Counted from the first letter of the stretch, positions 1 to 11,480 are shown. The stretch: 64,000 nucleotides of DNA from Diplonema papillatum (GCA_030068145.1 JAPJBO010000008.1:496001-560000); one strand, 5' to 3'. The notes: generated from the letters alone by a model not told the origin. Translations and numbers: made by a program.

Positions 1-59
1 TTGGTGTGACTCAGTCCCTCCTGCTGCAAATTTTGTGAAATGCAGGAGTGGACTTGTCA

Positions 60-1370
60 CAGCCAACCGCACAGACAGCCTTGATTTTTTTTTAAACACC
101 AGGCCGTACAGTTTGCCAGACAAGAAACCTGGTGCCTGACCTGGTGGGTTCTCCGGGTTCACTTCTTCACAACGAAAAACGGCACAACCACGAACACAGA
201 CAGGCGCGGTTTGAACCCGCACCAGTTGCACACTGCAACCGGCGCCTGCCCCACGGCACTGGGGACTCAGAAAAACGAAAGGAGAGTCGGCTAAGGGCCT
301 GGAAAGGCCGCGGCTCAGCCACAAGCCGCCACCTGTCACTCAGACTGGGGCCAACTAATTCAAAAAACCGGGGGCACATTGGTAACCATCCCGATTTTAC
401 CCCGCCTTCACGATGAGAGGGCCACAAGGGAGTCAAACTTGGCAAGGCTCACCTGGAAGGTGCCTCTTTGCACCGCCCCCCCCGTTCCTGCTGGGCAGCT
501 TGGGGCAGGATCTTTTACGCCCGGGAAGGGTAGGTGCGCAGCTCGGACGCCAGATACGAAGTAAGGGGCTTTCACCCACAGCAAAGGTACTGCTTGCCTT
601 GGCCGCGTTTCGAAAAACACGTTTCCAGGGGACACCGCGAGGAGGTGGCAAGTCAGATTTTGTCCCCCATATAGTAGTATATCGGTGGCGTTTTTTTTTT
701 TTTTTTCGGCGCTTGGAGTGAAGGAAAGTCTCTTGGGAGCAAGTCTCCTGGGAATAAAAATGCACCGCCGTACTGTTTCCAGACGTGTACCTGGTGCCTG
801 GCCGGTGTTCCCCGTGTTTCGAATTCTTTTTAACACAAACAGCAAATGGCACAACCACACCACTGGCAGGCGCAGTTTTTGACCGCACCGGTTCACATTG
901 AACCGGCGCCTGCCACACGGCACTGGGGAACCCCTTCTTTTCACTTTCTGGGGGTTCGGCTGGGAGCCTGGAAAGGCCGCCGCTTCGCCACAAGCAACCC
1001 TTTCTTACACAGACATAGGAAATTCTACAACATTGGCCCCGCAAGAAAAGCCAAGCACCAAAGCAACCTCGCCTTCGCAGCAAGAAAGACCCACCGGGGA
1101 GTCCAGCCTTCCGGAAACGGAAACGGTTTGTCAAGCCGCTTCTGCCTTCGAGCCTTCGATTTTCAACCTCTCCGCCACAAGGGGGCAGAACCAGCCTTCG
1201 GGTAAGGAAACGGTTTGTCAAGCCGCTTCTGCCTTCGAGCCTTCGATCTTCAACCTTTCCGCCCCACGAGGGAGCAGAGAGGTACTGCTTGCCTTGGCCG
1301 TGTTTCGAAAAACACGTTTCCAGGGGACACCGCGAGGAGGTGGCAAGTCAGATTTTGTCCCCCTCCTCGT
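60..1370 (+). repeat. Diverged ~0.68-kb tandem duplication
   Basis: Blocks recur 660-700 bases apart: 103-150 resembles 762-812, 184-330 resembles 848-1000, and 583-664 is nearly identical to 1280-1362. Inside the second unit a shorter block of about 90 bases is itself doubled (1110-1185 and 1203-1280). No credible coding region overlaps it. I read it as an old tandem duplication of non-coding repeat DNA. Confidence 0.7.
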
Positions 1371-1426
1371 CCAATCTTGCCCTGTCTTTCCCGCCGACCG
1401 CGGCGGCCCCAGCCTTGGCGTCTATG

Positions 1427-1710
1427 GCTGCAGAATGCAAAAACAAGACAGAGTCACCTCCCACAAGGCAATTCCTTAAGGAAAACATCAGAAAACCCAG
1501 GGGGGGCGTCACCAGAAATCCAAAACTCGAAACCTACCACTCAGGTGCTCATAAAATGCTCCGAAACGGCGGAAAAAGTGGTCAGACGCTCGTTTAGGCT
1601 GAAATAATGGCTGCAGAATGCGAAAACAAGGCCAAATCACCCCCACAAGCCAATTCCTAGGCAATTCCTTAAGGAAAATCATCAAAAACCCAAACTGCAG
1701 CCACAAAAAG
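1427..1710 (+). repeat. ~180-bp tandem repeat, family also found inverted at 43.7 kb
   Basis: Two successive partial units begin with the same GGCTGCAGAATGC sequence (1427 and 1610) and share the CAATTCCTTAAGGAAAA and CTCGAAACCTACC blocks. The same family occurs in reverse orientation at 43653-43862, inside an Hsp70 intron, so it is dispersed as well as tandem. No coding capacity seen. Confidence 0.7.
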
Positions 1711-1840
1711 CAGCCCGACTAGGACACAACCGCAAACGGAACCCAAAAACAATCGGAAACCCCAGGAAAGTTTGATCCACACCGGTGTGGGTTCATAAAA
1801 CGCCTGCAAAATGTGTCGCCAAACCGCCGGGACCCTGAAA

Positions 1841-1870
1841 GGACCCTGAAAGGACCCTGAAAGACCCCTG
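1841..1870 (+). repeat. Short 12-bp tandem repeat
   Basis: GGACCCTGAAA is repeated about three times head to tail. Simple local duplication with no gene attached. Confidence 0.6.
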
Positions 1871-2261
1871 TTTTTCGGAAAGAAGGGGGGCCCCCAGCAG
1901 CACAACCGCAGCCACAAAAATCCATTTTCCTAGGCAAATTTTGGCAGCACCCTATTCTGGCAGGTCAGACCCGGAGACCAGGTTCGGTCGGGTTTGCGGC
2001 GCGTTGGTCCCCAGGACCTGCCATTTCTGGCTCTGCTCTCACTCCAACCCTCTTTTCCTTGAACCTTTGGCTTCTGCACTTTCGGGCTTGGCATCCCACT
2101 TTTGCAATTTCAGGCGGGGCAAACACAGGACTCCAGAAGGAACGGCGCAGAACGGGAAGCAAATGGATAGTGTTGGAGTCCTGTGTGTCTACATTCTCTT
2201 TCTTCAAGGTACCAAGGAATCCTGTCAAGGCATTCTCTTGGTCTTGCTGGGGTCCTCTTGC

Positions 2262-2530
2262 TGCTGCTGCTGCTGCTACATCAAGGCTGCTAAAGGCCAG
2301 TCCTTCGAGAAAGTTGGCCCACATCGTTTCTAAAGGTCAGTCCTTCGAGAAAAGTTGGCCAACATCAAGGCTTCTAAAGGCCAGTGCTTCGAGGAAAGTT
2401 GGCCCACATCGTTTCTAAAGGTCAGTTCTTCGAGAAAAGTTGGCCGACATCGAGGCTTCTAAAGGTCAGTCCCTCCAGAAAAGTTGGCCCACATCAAGGC
2501 TAAAGCAATTTCTTCCAGAAGAGTTGCCTC
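2262..2530 (+). repeat. (CTG)5 followed by a 41/44-bp alternating minisatellite
   Basis: After five CTG triplets, the motif TAAAGG(C/T)CAGTCCTTCGAG with its tail recurs five to six times. Units alternate between about 41 bases (ending CATCGTTTC) and 44 bases (ending CATCAAGGCTTC). The true period is thus an 85-bp dimer. Short open frames across it are simply products of the repeat. Confidence 0.75.
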
Positions 2531-2699
2531 CAGAGAAGTTCGACATTTCCTTTGGGGCGAGAATATCTGACTTGCCACCTCTTCGTGCCAACAGGGAACC
2601 CAGAAACAGTCGGAAACCGCCGAAAAGCTCCATCCACTTCGGTGCAGTTCCCCCGGCCTCCCCCCAGGGTCCCCAGGCCTGACTAGGACCTAACTTCGT

Positions 2700-4260
2700 G
2701 GACCAATGATGTTTTGTATGTAGGTGTCCTGACCTGGCCATAATTCTTCGTTGTGAAGAATACGCACAAACGGAGAGGCGGGAACAATGGTCTAATGTAT
2801 TGGGGGGAAAACTAGTGTGCCAGTCGAGTCGCGACTTGTGAACGAGGTTTGTTAGGATTTGTTCATACCTCCTTTGTCAGAGTTGTTTCACGGAGGCACG
2901 AAACAGTGCATCTGCATGATTCTAAACTTTTGGTTCGGTTGGCATTGAGGGACAATAGTACTGGAAATGTCTTGTCCTTCCATGGGGTTGTTTCTGTCCA
3001 GGATTCACAGAAGAAAAGGAGACCCCTAAGTCGTTTTGACAAGGTAAGGACTCGTTAAGTCGTCTAAGAAATGGGGAAGGAACGAGCAGGGATAATCTCC
3101 ATGTGAAGTGCTAACGTTCGGGCAAAGAAGTGCGTACCAGCCCACTTGTGGTACTGGGTCCTGGGGCAGCATCGTGATTTGGCGTTGCCCCTGCTGGGTG
3201 ACGACAGGTGAGTGGTGTCACCTCCCCATAAGCGAGCAAGACGAGACGCGACAGGAGACACCAACCCCACCGCCTGATCAACGGGGGAATCTGTAGCGCG
3301 ACAGAAGCTGGGTAGCGAATTATAGAGTATAGGACCTATTGGACGGCGAAACTCAGATGCTCCTGTCAAGTCCTGCCAGAGGGGCAGCAGCCACAAGGAA
3401 CTTAGCTAATAATGACAGGTTGGGTGACACCGCCTCCCCAAGGAAGGACGTGATGGCTGCTTCAGTGACCCTGGGGCAGGAAAACCACGCGCATGGGGGG
3501 ACGTGTTTTCCCAATTACTCTAAGCCCCCCCCCGACTGTAGTATTTGAGGAAGGTGCAAACATGCAGTCCTGCACGAGACTTGGGCATGTGCCTCGTGTG
3601 GGGCCCGCTTTGAGAACCCTGGAGTCAGTCCTGCATGTATGCCGTTTACGGGATACATGTCGGCTTTCTACTCATGGGGACCAAGTTGGGCACTCTCACA
3701 CCTCAAACATAGGACAGCCTAGTGGTTTTAATCCCATGCACAATCGCGGGTATGGGCAGTGATGAGGAACGTGTATAAACATTTGTTGGGAAGAGTGCTA
3801 TACCGTGCATCTGTAAGGGGGCCCTAATGTGTGGCAATGGGATGCAGCTTAAGATACAATTCGGCCATAGGGTGTCTCAACTATTGAGTTTGTGCTTGCA
3901 AGTTGCGTTTGGTGTGGTGATCAACAACCCTAGCTACAGATAAGAAGAAGCAGAACTTGTGGCATGGTGGACAGACACCGCGAGTGTTAAATGCATTGCA
4001 GCAGTTGTGCATCTACTTTAATCAATCTTCCATACACGATGACCGACACACAGCTAATGGGGCACAGAAGAACTTTGGTGTATGTTCTGTGATGGACATG
4101 TTGCCGCCAACAACTGTCTTCTTCTCGGCACTGGCAGGCTACTTTTTTGGTACCACCAGATGTTATTCGAGACTGGAGGTCCTATGAACATGCAATGTGA
4201 ATAGCGTCAAAAGTGTATTGTTTTTTTTGGAGCTGGGGATGTGCAAAGCTAGCTTTTTTT
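2700..4260. other. Gene-free stretch
   Basis: No open frame here resembles a protein family or has convincing splice structure. The only recognisable item is the dispersed repeat at 3501-3598, listed separately. Confidence 0.5.
3501..3598 (+). repeat. Dispersed repeat, copy 1 (partner at 55.7 kb)
   Basis: ACGTGTTTTCCCAA, then a C-rich run, GAGGAAGGTGCAAACATG and a GCCTCGTG end are shared in order with 55709-55820. The two copies are about 52 kb apart in the same orientation. No terminal structure or coding capacity is visible, so the family is unknown. Confidence 0.65.
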
Positions 4261-4276
4261 CCCCCTGCCAAAATGC

Positions 4277-4347
4277 AAAGGGGTGGCAGAGTGAGCGGGT
4301 GTCGGCCTTCAGGTCGGTAGGCCCGGGTTCGAACCCCGCCTATCACA
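4277..4347 (+). repeat. tRNA-like sequence, probable tRNA-derived SINE head or tRNA pseudogene
   Basis: A good A-box (TGGCAGAGTGAGC, from 4284) and a good B-box (GGTTCGAACC, from 4326) lie 42 bases apart, the spacing of a Pol III internal promoter. A T-arm-like hairpin is present. The flanking seven bases on each side cannot pair as an acceptor stem and no clean anticodon arm forms, so this is not a working tRNA gene. A T-rich stretch follows. Confidence 0.5.
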
Positions 4348-4479
4348 CTTTTTCGGTCGAGGATTGTTTTCGAGGTTTGTTGCGTTTCGGGGTCCAATGT
4401 GCCCGAAGTTTGCGTTTTTTGCGGAGTTTCTCAGTATCTCGGTATTTGGGCACCGCGGGAAACGGAGTCGGGGGGGGTC

Positions 4480-4612
4480 CGGGGTCTCTCCCTGGCGCTA
4501 AACTTGCTACCGCTTCGCCCGCGCTTTGCTTTGCTTCACCAGAACTTAGCTTCGCCCGAACTTTGCTTCACCAGAAATTTGCATCACCCAACTTAGCATC
4601 GCCCGAACGATA
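4480..4612 (+). repeat. Degenerate short tandem repeat
   Basis: Variants of CTTCGCCCGAACTTTGCTTCACC recur with a period of about 18-20 bases. No gene recognised in it. Confidence 0.5.
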
Positions 4613-4716
4613 CTGTTTCCCGAACTGTAACAGCTGCCTCCAGTCTCGCCCCGCGCCGGCCTTTAGCCGAGTGCACGTACTTTTGCATCCCGCAGAGAGA
4701 GATGATATCTTGCTTG

Positions 4717-6990
4717 TCACAGTGGCAGAGACAAACCTGTAGCAACCATGTGCTCTGATATGGACATAGCAGCCGGCACCCACCGAGTACCTTCGCTGCA
4801 CTGCCAAGCTGTCATCGCAGTCGGCAATCGCTTTTTATGGGTTTCAACAGACGAAACGATGCCTTGATCGTCTTCTGGACCCTGAGGAACCTCTGATAGC
4901 ATCCAGCCCATGCGGCTGTCAGTGAAGAGCCTGCAGCCAGCGCTGCTACCGAAGATGGGCATGCCTCGCAGTTGGCCGACTTCACTGTAATCCCCATTGA
5001 GGGTGGGGGTATCACGGCAGTTGACTCGAAGGATCAGCTCGCTTTTTTTAGATGGACCCGAAATGTCAGGAGTTTGCAAGCTCAGCCGGGGGGTCGTGTG
5101 ATGCTCTTCAATCGAATGCCCGGGTGTTGCTATTGGTTCGAGATGGAGTAGGTACCGAGGTAAAGCTCGCAGCCTTGAACAGAACAATCTGGCTTTAGCC
5201 GCTTCGTTCCTGGTAGTACGGATGGTGTACTCAGAGGATACAGCGTCAACGCGATGCATTTTGGTGCTATGAAGGGACTCCAATAGCTCTTGCCGACTAC
5301 TCGGGGAGCGGAGCTGTACTGTCTTGATCCGGCCGAGGGCCGCATCGCACAGGAGGAGGCACAGTGGACGCAAGCCGGCCTTCTTTTTTACGACCGCCGT
5401 GTTTGAGAAAACGAGGTCTTCCGTTATCCCATGCAGGAGCATATTTACGAAAGGGCTCATTTTCAGAGGGTTGTAGTACAAGGATCGGGTGGGCATGTTG
5501 TTGGAGGGAGAACAGGTTTCTCGTACACTATCGCTGCAGACAGCTTCGACAATTCGTGCGACTTTGAAGTGATCGCGAGCGCTTTGGTAGGTAAACGCAG
5601 GACTACTGCTGGGGGAGATAAAGCACGTGCTCAGGACCTCATCTTCAATCGCCTGAAACACTTCTGTACCTCTCGTCAGCTCGCGATAACCAGCTCCTCC
5701 CCCAACAGGGCAAAAGGGAAGTGTTTTGCCAATGGAAGCCTGGCGCATACTTCGCAGTATGCTTGCCGTGCTCAAACCAGAAGCAGGTGAGACTTCACAA
5801 AGTATTTCCCTCCGGCACTGGTCTGGTGACGGCGGTTGGGAGCCTATGTTGTCGTTTGTTGTCGTGTGCCGTTCGCTATCACTGCTGTAACTACCGCTCG
5901 TGCCATCCAGCTGCAGGTCTCTACGACAATCGACACCTTTGTCGAATCTAGCGAAGCCCATCACCTTCCCAGCAGTCGTCGTCAGTCGCCTCCCTTTTTG
6001 CTTCTGCGACACAAGGGCTGCAGTATCCGCATTTTTGGTGCGCCTCCGACATCCTTTTCGGGAAGCTTTTGAAGCTTGCATTTCGCTGTGAAACCGACCA
6101 ACTGACCGAATCGCAGGTCCTTCGTGTGCAGAGGCAAGTGGTCCTGCACCATGGTGGGATTCGTGCCCGGAGTACAACCTCGAGTATGATGGCTGACTGA
6201 GCGGGATGCTACTGTTGTTGACGCGTCGTTTTGGCGGTGTTCTGCTACCGTGGAAACCAGGATGGAGGGGGCTTATCGTCTGCTGCGAGTTGAGAAAGGA
6301 ATCGAGATCACGGGAGACAAGTGAAGCCTGCCGAGAGCCACTCCGGTGGTGTCCTGATAAGGTTCGGGAAACCCCCGTGAGTGACACGTAGCCAGAGCCG
6401 CACGTAGAGCCGGGGCCACGGGGAGTGCTGTCGGATAACATCGTGAAAGGTGACTCGATTCTATTGTTCCGCGCGCTTTGTGACCGTCTCGAGCGAGTCC
6501 GTGACATGGTAACCTCGTTCTCTTGAGATGACTGCGAGGACAACGTGTCCCAGTACGGTGCCGGCTTCTCACCCGAAGACCACTTGGAGTTAGCGGGGGT
6601 AAACTGGTCGGCTCCTACAGCTAGGGCTGCAATGCACAACGCCTCGACACGCGTGTACCCCAGCTTTTTCTCTGCATACCTCACGAGCTGTTGAGCCGCA
6701 AAATGAGGAGGATGAGGAGCTCTGCTCGCAAAATCGTGCCACAAAGCAGCTGAGTCGCTGAAGCGGAAGCCGCTTATGCCATTCCTTGATTTACCGGAGC
6801 TCTCCACTGCCGTGCCGAGCCTCTTCTTCTGCCCAGCGTTCCCAGGGTACAACGGAGGAGACGAAATGCTGACTTCTACACCTTCTTCGGTGTCGACTGC
6901 CTTGTCGGTCGTCTTCTTGCCGCCGGCTGCTGCAGAGCTGGTGTTTGAGTTGTAAGGAAAGGTTTTGCTTGAGTCTGTTGCTCTGCCCAA
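4717..6990 (-). CDS. Protein with a degenerate PARP-like catalytic fold (5' end unresolved)
   Basis: A 757-codon open frame. The first 460 residues are mostly Ser/Arg-rich and disordered, apart from a short structured stretch at residues 78-130. Residues about 475-618 follow the order of a poly(ADP-ribose) polymerase catalytic domain: FKVARI, then SLYYNPLKMSPFVNMLLHGI where PARPs have LLWHGSR...NFVGILSQGL, then LCDAALG for the family's GEVALG, HSTKMH for the KGKHSV region, SEYTI for NEYIV, and ALPRYLLHLE for the final strand. The His of the H-Y-E triad is replaced by YYN, so NAD+ binding is doubtful and the protein may be a pseudoenzyme. The frame opens without an ATG. A likely splice acceptor lies near 7019, and the first in-frame Met is about residue 162, so an upstream exon is probable. 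The PARP reading is by eye. Confidence 0.5.
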   Translation of the reverse strand: MGRATDSSKTFPYNSNTSSAAAGGKKTTDKAVDTEEGVEVSISSPPLYPGNAGQKKRLGTAVESSGKSRNGISGFRFSDSAALWHDFASRAPHPPHFAAQQLVRYAEKKLGYTRVEALCIAALAVGADQFTPANSKWSSGEKPAPYWDTLSSQSSQENEVTMSRTRSRRSQSARNNRIESPFTMLSDSTPRGPGSTCGSGYVSLTGVSRTLSGHHRSGSRQASLVSRDLDSFLNSQQTISPLHPGFHGSRTPPKRRVNNSSIPLSQPSYSRLYSGHESHHGAGPLASAHEGPAIRSVGRFHSEMQASKASRKGCRRRTKNADTAALVSQKQKGRRLTTTAGKVMGFARFDKGVDCRRDLQLDGTSGSYSSDSERHTTTNDNIGSQPPSPDQCRREILCEVSPASGLSTASILRSMRQASIGKTLPFCPVGGGAGYRELTRGTEVFQAIEDEVLSTCFISPSSSPAFTYQSARDHFKVARIVEAVCSDSVRETCSPSNNMPTRSLYYNPLKMSPFVNMLLHGITEDLVFSNTAVVKKKAGLRPLCLLLCDAALGRIKTVQLRSPSSRQELLESLHSTKMHRVDAVSSEYTIRTTRNEAAKARLFCSRLRALPRYLLHLEPIATPGHSIEEHHTTPRLSLQTPDISGPSKKSELILRVNCRDTPTLNGDYSEVGQLRGMPIFGSSAGCRLFTDSRMGWMLSEVPQGPEDDQGIVSSVETHKKRLPTAMTAWQCSEGTRWVPAAMSISEHMVATGLSLPL

Positions 6991-7029
6991 GCGGATGAAC
7001 TGTGCGTCATTCTTACATGCCTGTGGGGC

Positions 7030-7165
7030 GAAGTAGTGTTTGCAATGTAGACTAAGTTGTAGGGTAATTCGAGCTCCAAAGGACCAATATTCTCAGAGTT
7101 CTGGGGCCGGTTTCCGACACAAAACTCGAAAACGACCGCCCTGTTGACCATCGACATGGTCAACT
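7030..7165 (-). other. Candidate upstream exon of the PARP-like gene
   Basis: Starting at an ATG (7174 or a later one), the reverse strand codes a short segment with the peptide FEFCVGNRPQ. Almost the same peptide, FEFCSGNRPQ, is encoded on the plus strand near 30.57 kb. Joining it in frame to the acceptor near 7019 would require a 32-base intron, which is very short, so I leave the link open. Confidence 0.25.
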
Positions 7166-7199
7166 GGGACATTGCATACTTTTCGCTAGCAAACAAGTC

Positions 7200-8140
7200 A
7201 TCAGGCTGTCACGTCTTTTTTTCTTTCCGATGGTGGATTATTTTCTGAGAGAACCCTCCTGTCCAAAGACAGCGATGATGGAAAGCCGAACCCGCAGCCC
7301 ATTCATGTCAAAGTCTTTACATGGCCACCTACCAGGCCCACCAATAGGCTCCTCACTTTCAAATGTTCACGTCTTAGAACTTCCCCATGCTACGGAGCTC
7401 TGTCGAAAAGAAAGAAATAGGAGCTCTGTCGGCGACAGGATCCCTTTTCTGGTTCTGATTAACCATTCCCGTAAGGAGCCTTATACCAGAAAAGTATTTT
7501 TGAAACCATGGAGATCAAATGGTACGAGCTTGAAGACGGAATTACCTTCGCATTACCCGCCTGTATGTTGGCACAGCTATCTGAAAGCTGTTTAGTCTGG
7601 TGCACACGAACAGAGAGAGAACACACCACAACAGCTTCTTGAAAAATCTCATCTTCAATCGCCGCGATAGCTATCCTTGCGTGCTCCTCCGCCCAAACGC
7701 AACACAGTACGCCTTCCTGTGTGCTGGTGCCTCGAGTCTCGCTGTCAAATGTTTGTGCGTAAACAGGCCGCCCACTTAGCCAACTTGGGCTGCGTTTGAA
7801 CTGAGGGGATTGCAGTTTTCCCGATGAGTGGGTTACTCGATTTCCGTTCACCGTACCACCGGCAAGTTCAGAAATGTATTTCTTTTTGGAGACTATTTTC
7901 CAAAGAAGTATGTGAAAGCTTTCTCAGGTGGATACAGCGGCTCGTAGAAGCTTAGGTTCGTTTCTCAGGTTCAGCTTGTACATTTCCAACAGCGAAAACC
8001 CGTGTGTCAAAAATTAGTATGGCGCTTTCTTTTGTTTGTGCGCACTAGCGGAACCTTGCCCCTCCTTTTCTAGAAAAGGACCTGTCTTTTCGAGAAGAAC
8101 GATGCACATCAATGCATCAAAGGTAAAAACAGCAAATGAA
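7200..8140. other. Gene-poor stretch with a possible PARP-gene-related fragment
   Basis: The reverse strand at 7459-7851 encodes AIEDEI in a context like AIEDEV of the neighbouring PARP-like protein, and 16 bases (CTCATCTTCAATCGCC) are identical between 7645 and 5637. This hints at a decayed partial duplicate. Nothing else is recognised. Confidence 0.25.
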
Positions 8141-8144
8141 TAAG

Positions 8145-11100
8145 CTAGCAAGAAAAGCTATTGCCGACGTCTGATGCAGCCCTGTCAGTAGCCCTCGTGA
8201 ATTCGTCCGCTGGGTTGTCCTTCGACGGAACGTAGAAAGGATCTACTTGTGAGAGAGCTGTGTCCACCAGATCATGACCTTCGCAGAGCATTCGGAGGGA
8301 CACCGGATTTCGTGTGAAGCCTTTCCTCCAGGCACCAATCACAGGTGTGTTGTCTACTCCAGCTCTGAGTCTCACACAGGAAAAACTCATTTGACGAAAG
8401 ACGTAGCGAACAAGCTGCAACAGCGCGTACATCTCCAACACGGAAATATCTTTGTGTTGTAGTTCGGGGGGTGTTCGGCCGTATTTGACAACCTCCTGTC
8501 CTTCGATGAGCACTCGGAAACACCATCCACGAAGGCTAGCGTCGGAAAACCCCTGCAGGATCTGAGAAGGAGGTGGTCGCCACACTTTCCAACAGTTCTG
8601 CTGTAGATTGGTTAGCTGACCGCAGAGCAGTGTCTGTACCTCACCTGGCAAAGAGACTCTTTCGGTCCAGAACTTGCCTTCTGGTACCTGTTGTCCGGAA
8701 CAAATACCAGACATCCATCGCAGCAGGGGAGCAAACTCGTAGAGGGGTAGCTGGAGGGCATGTGCTCGCCACATGAGGATCCCACACAGCCTCCACCAAA
8801 ACCGAACCTCGTGGGTTTCTCCGAGAAAATCCCCCGTCTCGATGACTCGTCGAACTTTGTCGATCCACTCCGGGTTCAGCCGCCAGCGCTTCGCTTCTAG
8901 GTCGAGCTCCAAGCCTACAACTCGACTCAGTGTCGCCGGTTCTGCCTTCTCTCCAATGACGGCGCCGTACCTGACTCAAAGCTCGCTCTGGCTAGAGCCA
9001 AGTCAGGGCGAGTTGCTGACAAATATGACGTTGTCTAGCCAAACAACTGCTTGTGTGGCGTGACCGTTTGTAGCTTTGAATTTATAGCGGATGCCACCGC
9101 CTGGCCCAACTGTGGAGCCGCACTGTACCCCATCGGCAGTCTGCGCATTCGAAAATACCCTCCAGCTGTACGGAAGGAAAAAAGGGGTCTGGTACCCTCG
9201 GGCAACTCGAATTGAAAAAACCAGGTTTTAAAGTCGAACCAAGCTAGGTGGGCACCACCCATAATGGTATCGACTATCAACCGGTAGGCGGGCAGCTGAC
9301 ATGGCGGTAGCCGCGAGCCCTTGATGGCTCTGTTGAGAGGTTTTGCACCCAAAATGAACCGAATCTCCCCTGGTCGTTTCTTGGGTACACAGAAAGCTGA
9401 GTGAAAAACACTTCTCGGGCGGCTGCGGGGAGCACTCTCAGCAATGTGGCCAGAAAGTACAGAGTCGATCCGTGACGCCAGCCGAACATTCGGAGGTCCA
9501 AGACTGAATGGTAGCAGGGACCAATCAATGCGGTCAAATAGAAATTCGGATTCTATCCAAGCGAAGTTCTTGGACAACTCCGGGAAATCTTGTACGAGGA
9601 GACCAGCTTTCAGCGGCACTTCTGTGGCCGTCGAAACACTACCGGTGTATACCGCTCGAGGAACTCGGGGCATGTCGTTGCCAGACTCCCACCATGACCA
9701 GTCGTAGTCGTAGAAGTGGAGAGCTGACCACAGTCTGTCTATTTGCTGCGGTTTACTACTCCGCTGTCTGTAGGACCTGTGTCGCTGTTTTGGTTCTGGC
9801 TGTTGGTCCCCAGGTCGCCCTGGAAGTGTAGTTTCTGGTCGATGTTACCGCTTGGTGGCGCCCCAGGGCCTGTGCTGCTTCCTCCCCAAGGACCTGAGCT
9901 ACCTTGCTGAGAGCAGTGTGTCGGATGAACCTCGTGGTGACCCCCAGGTTCTTCTTGACGAATTCGTTGTACCTGGTGAATGTGAGTTCCTGAAACAAAA
10001 GATCCGTCGGGTGGGTCGGCTGTTGGCGTCTGAGCCAGCGTAAGAACCGGTCCGTTAGGGGGCCCCGCAAAGGTAGAATCAAAGATTGACCGAATCTCCA
10101 CTTGGCAGTACAGCTTTGACGGCCGAAGGTGAAGGAACCTTCTGCATCTTCTCCTCGTGACGAGTGAACTGCTTCAGTCTCCGAGAAATAGCTCTGGCGA
10201 AGGCCTCCGTGGGTGTCCTCAAGGACTGCCGAAAGTACACGAGGTATTGTAACACTGACTGTGGTTGTAGTCTGTTGGTGTTGAGAAGCTGTTGGAGCCA
10301 GAGCCTGAAGCTCGCTTCTCTGTCGATAGAGGGTCGGATCTTCTGCACGGCTCTGTGGAACGCTAGGCTGCGCTTCAGCACCGATACGATGGCTGCCGAT
10401 TTGTAGCAATCGGCCATCGTCCGATGTGCCGAAGCCTCCAACTTCTTCAGTGCGTCGTAGCTCTGTACGACATCCGGTCTCCGAATCTGTGCCTTGTCCA
10501 GCTGATGAACAGCGAGGGGTAGAGGACCTGGGCTGGCGGGGTTGGAGGGAGTCAGTTCCCTCCTTTCTGATACCCATTTTTTGCCCTTTTCTTTGGGTGC
10601 TGGCTGTCAGTGCTCGTATCTGCCGAGCGTTTTGACGCCTTGAGCGCCTCGGTCTTTCTTTTCGCCTGGGTGGCCTTCATAGCGCCCCGCAAGACTTTGT
10701 CTGAAAAATCTTGCCACTGGACTCTGTCGAGGTACGCCTCGTAAGCCGTGTCTCGAGAGATGGCAACGGAGTAACCATCGTTGCCTGGTTTGGTCTGGAA
10801 GTGGAGGCTTTCCATCCGGACTAGTATTTGGTGCAGAGCGGAGAGGAGGTCCTTTGACCAAGTTCCCTTGGGGTTCCGAAGGGCTGATAGGCCAGCTCAG
10901 AGGTGTCGTAGAGCGTGCTGAGCTCCGCTACCCTCGGAATCCGGACGTTCCACCATGGGACCGTAGCGTTCCCTGACGCGGGTCAGGAGAGTTTCCCTCC
11001 TCCCGAGCCTAGGAATGGTTCCCATTCCACCACACGGCGAATGTCGAACTCCAGCGGAACTCTCACCCGGTCCTGTTCCAACAGCCGCATCCGAGCGGTC

Positions 11101-11480
11101 GTCTGCATAAGCCGCTCCGCAAGGGCCCTGACCACGGCGTCGGGGTGTGTAAGGGCACCCTCCGGGAGGCAGTCATCCGCGAGAGGGTCATCCCCTCCAG
11201 ACCGGATAGGCCGTCCTCCGGATCTGTCCTTATGTTGTCCGGATCAATAAGGGGGCCTCCCTTGTGTACGATCCAGCAGCAAGGAGGACAGATCCACCCC
11301 GTCTGCCCGGCGGCGTCCTCCGGCAGGGCGAATTTCTTCGCCACGGCTACCGCGACCTTCAGCCTGCTCTGCAGACAAGCGGCGTCTCCCACACCACCGC
11401 ATCTGCAACATGTAACCTCTGGAGTGCAAGGTGTCGCACGTTGGGTAGAACACGCACTGTTCCCCCGGCATTGTTCTATT
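8145..11480 (-). mobile_element. Fossil DIRS-order (tyrosine-recombinase) retroelement
   Basis: Read on the reverse strand, the parts are: a basic, Cys-containing Gag-like region (about 11.48-10.56 kb), a tyrosine recombinase with an N-terminal helical domain and a catalytic part (about 10.44-9.76 kb), a reverse transcriptase (about 9.70-9.02 kb), and a DIRS-type RNase H ending in a PSKDNPADEFTRA motif (8.91-8.15 kb). The recombinase has the RHTALSK, LGRHQ and STRNY features of the family. No integrase or protease is seen. The element is broken in several places (at least four). Terminal repeats were not identified, so the ends are approximate. The domains are still easy to read, which suggests moderate age. 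Confidence 0.8.
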
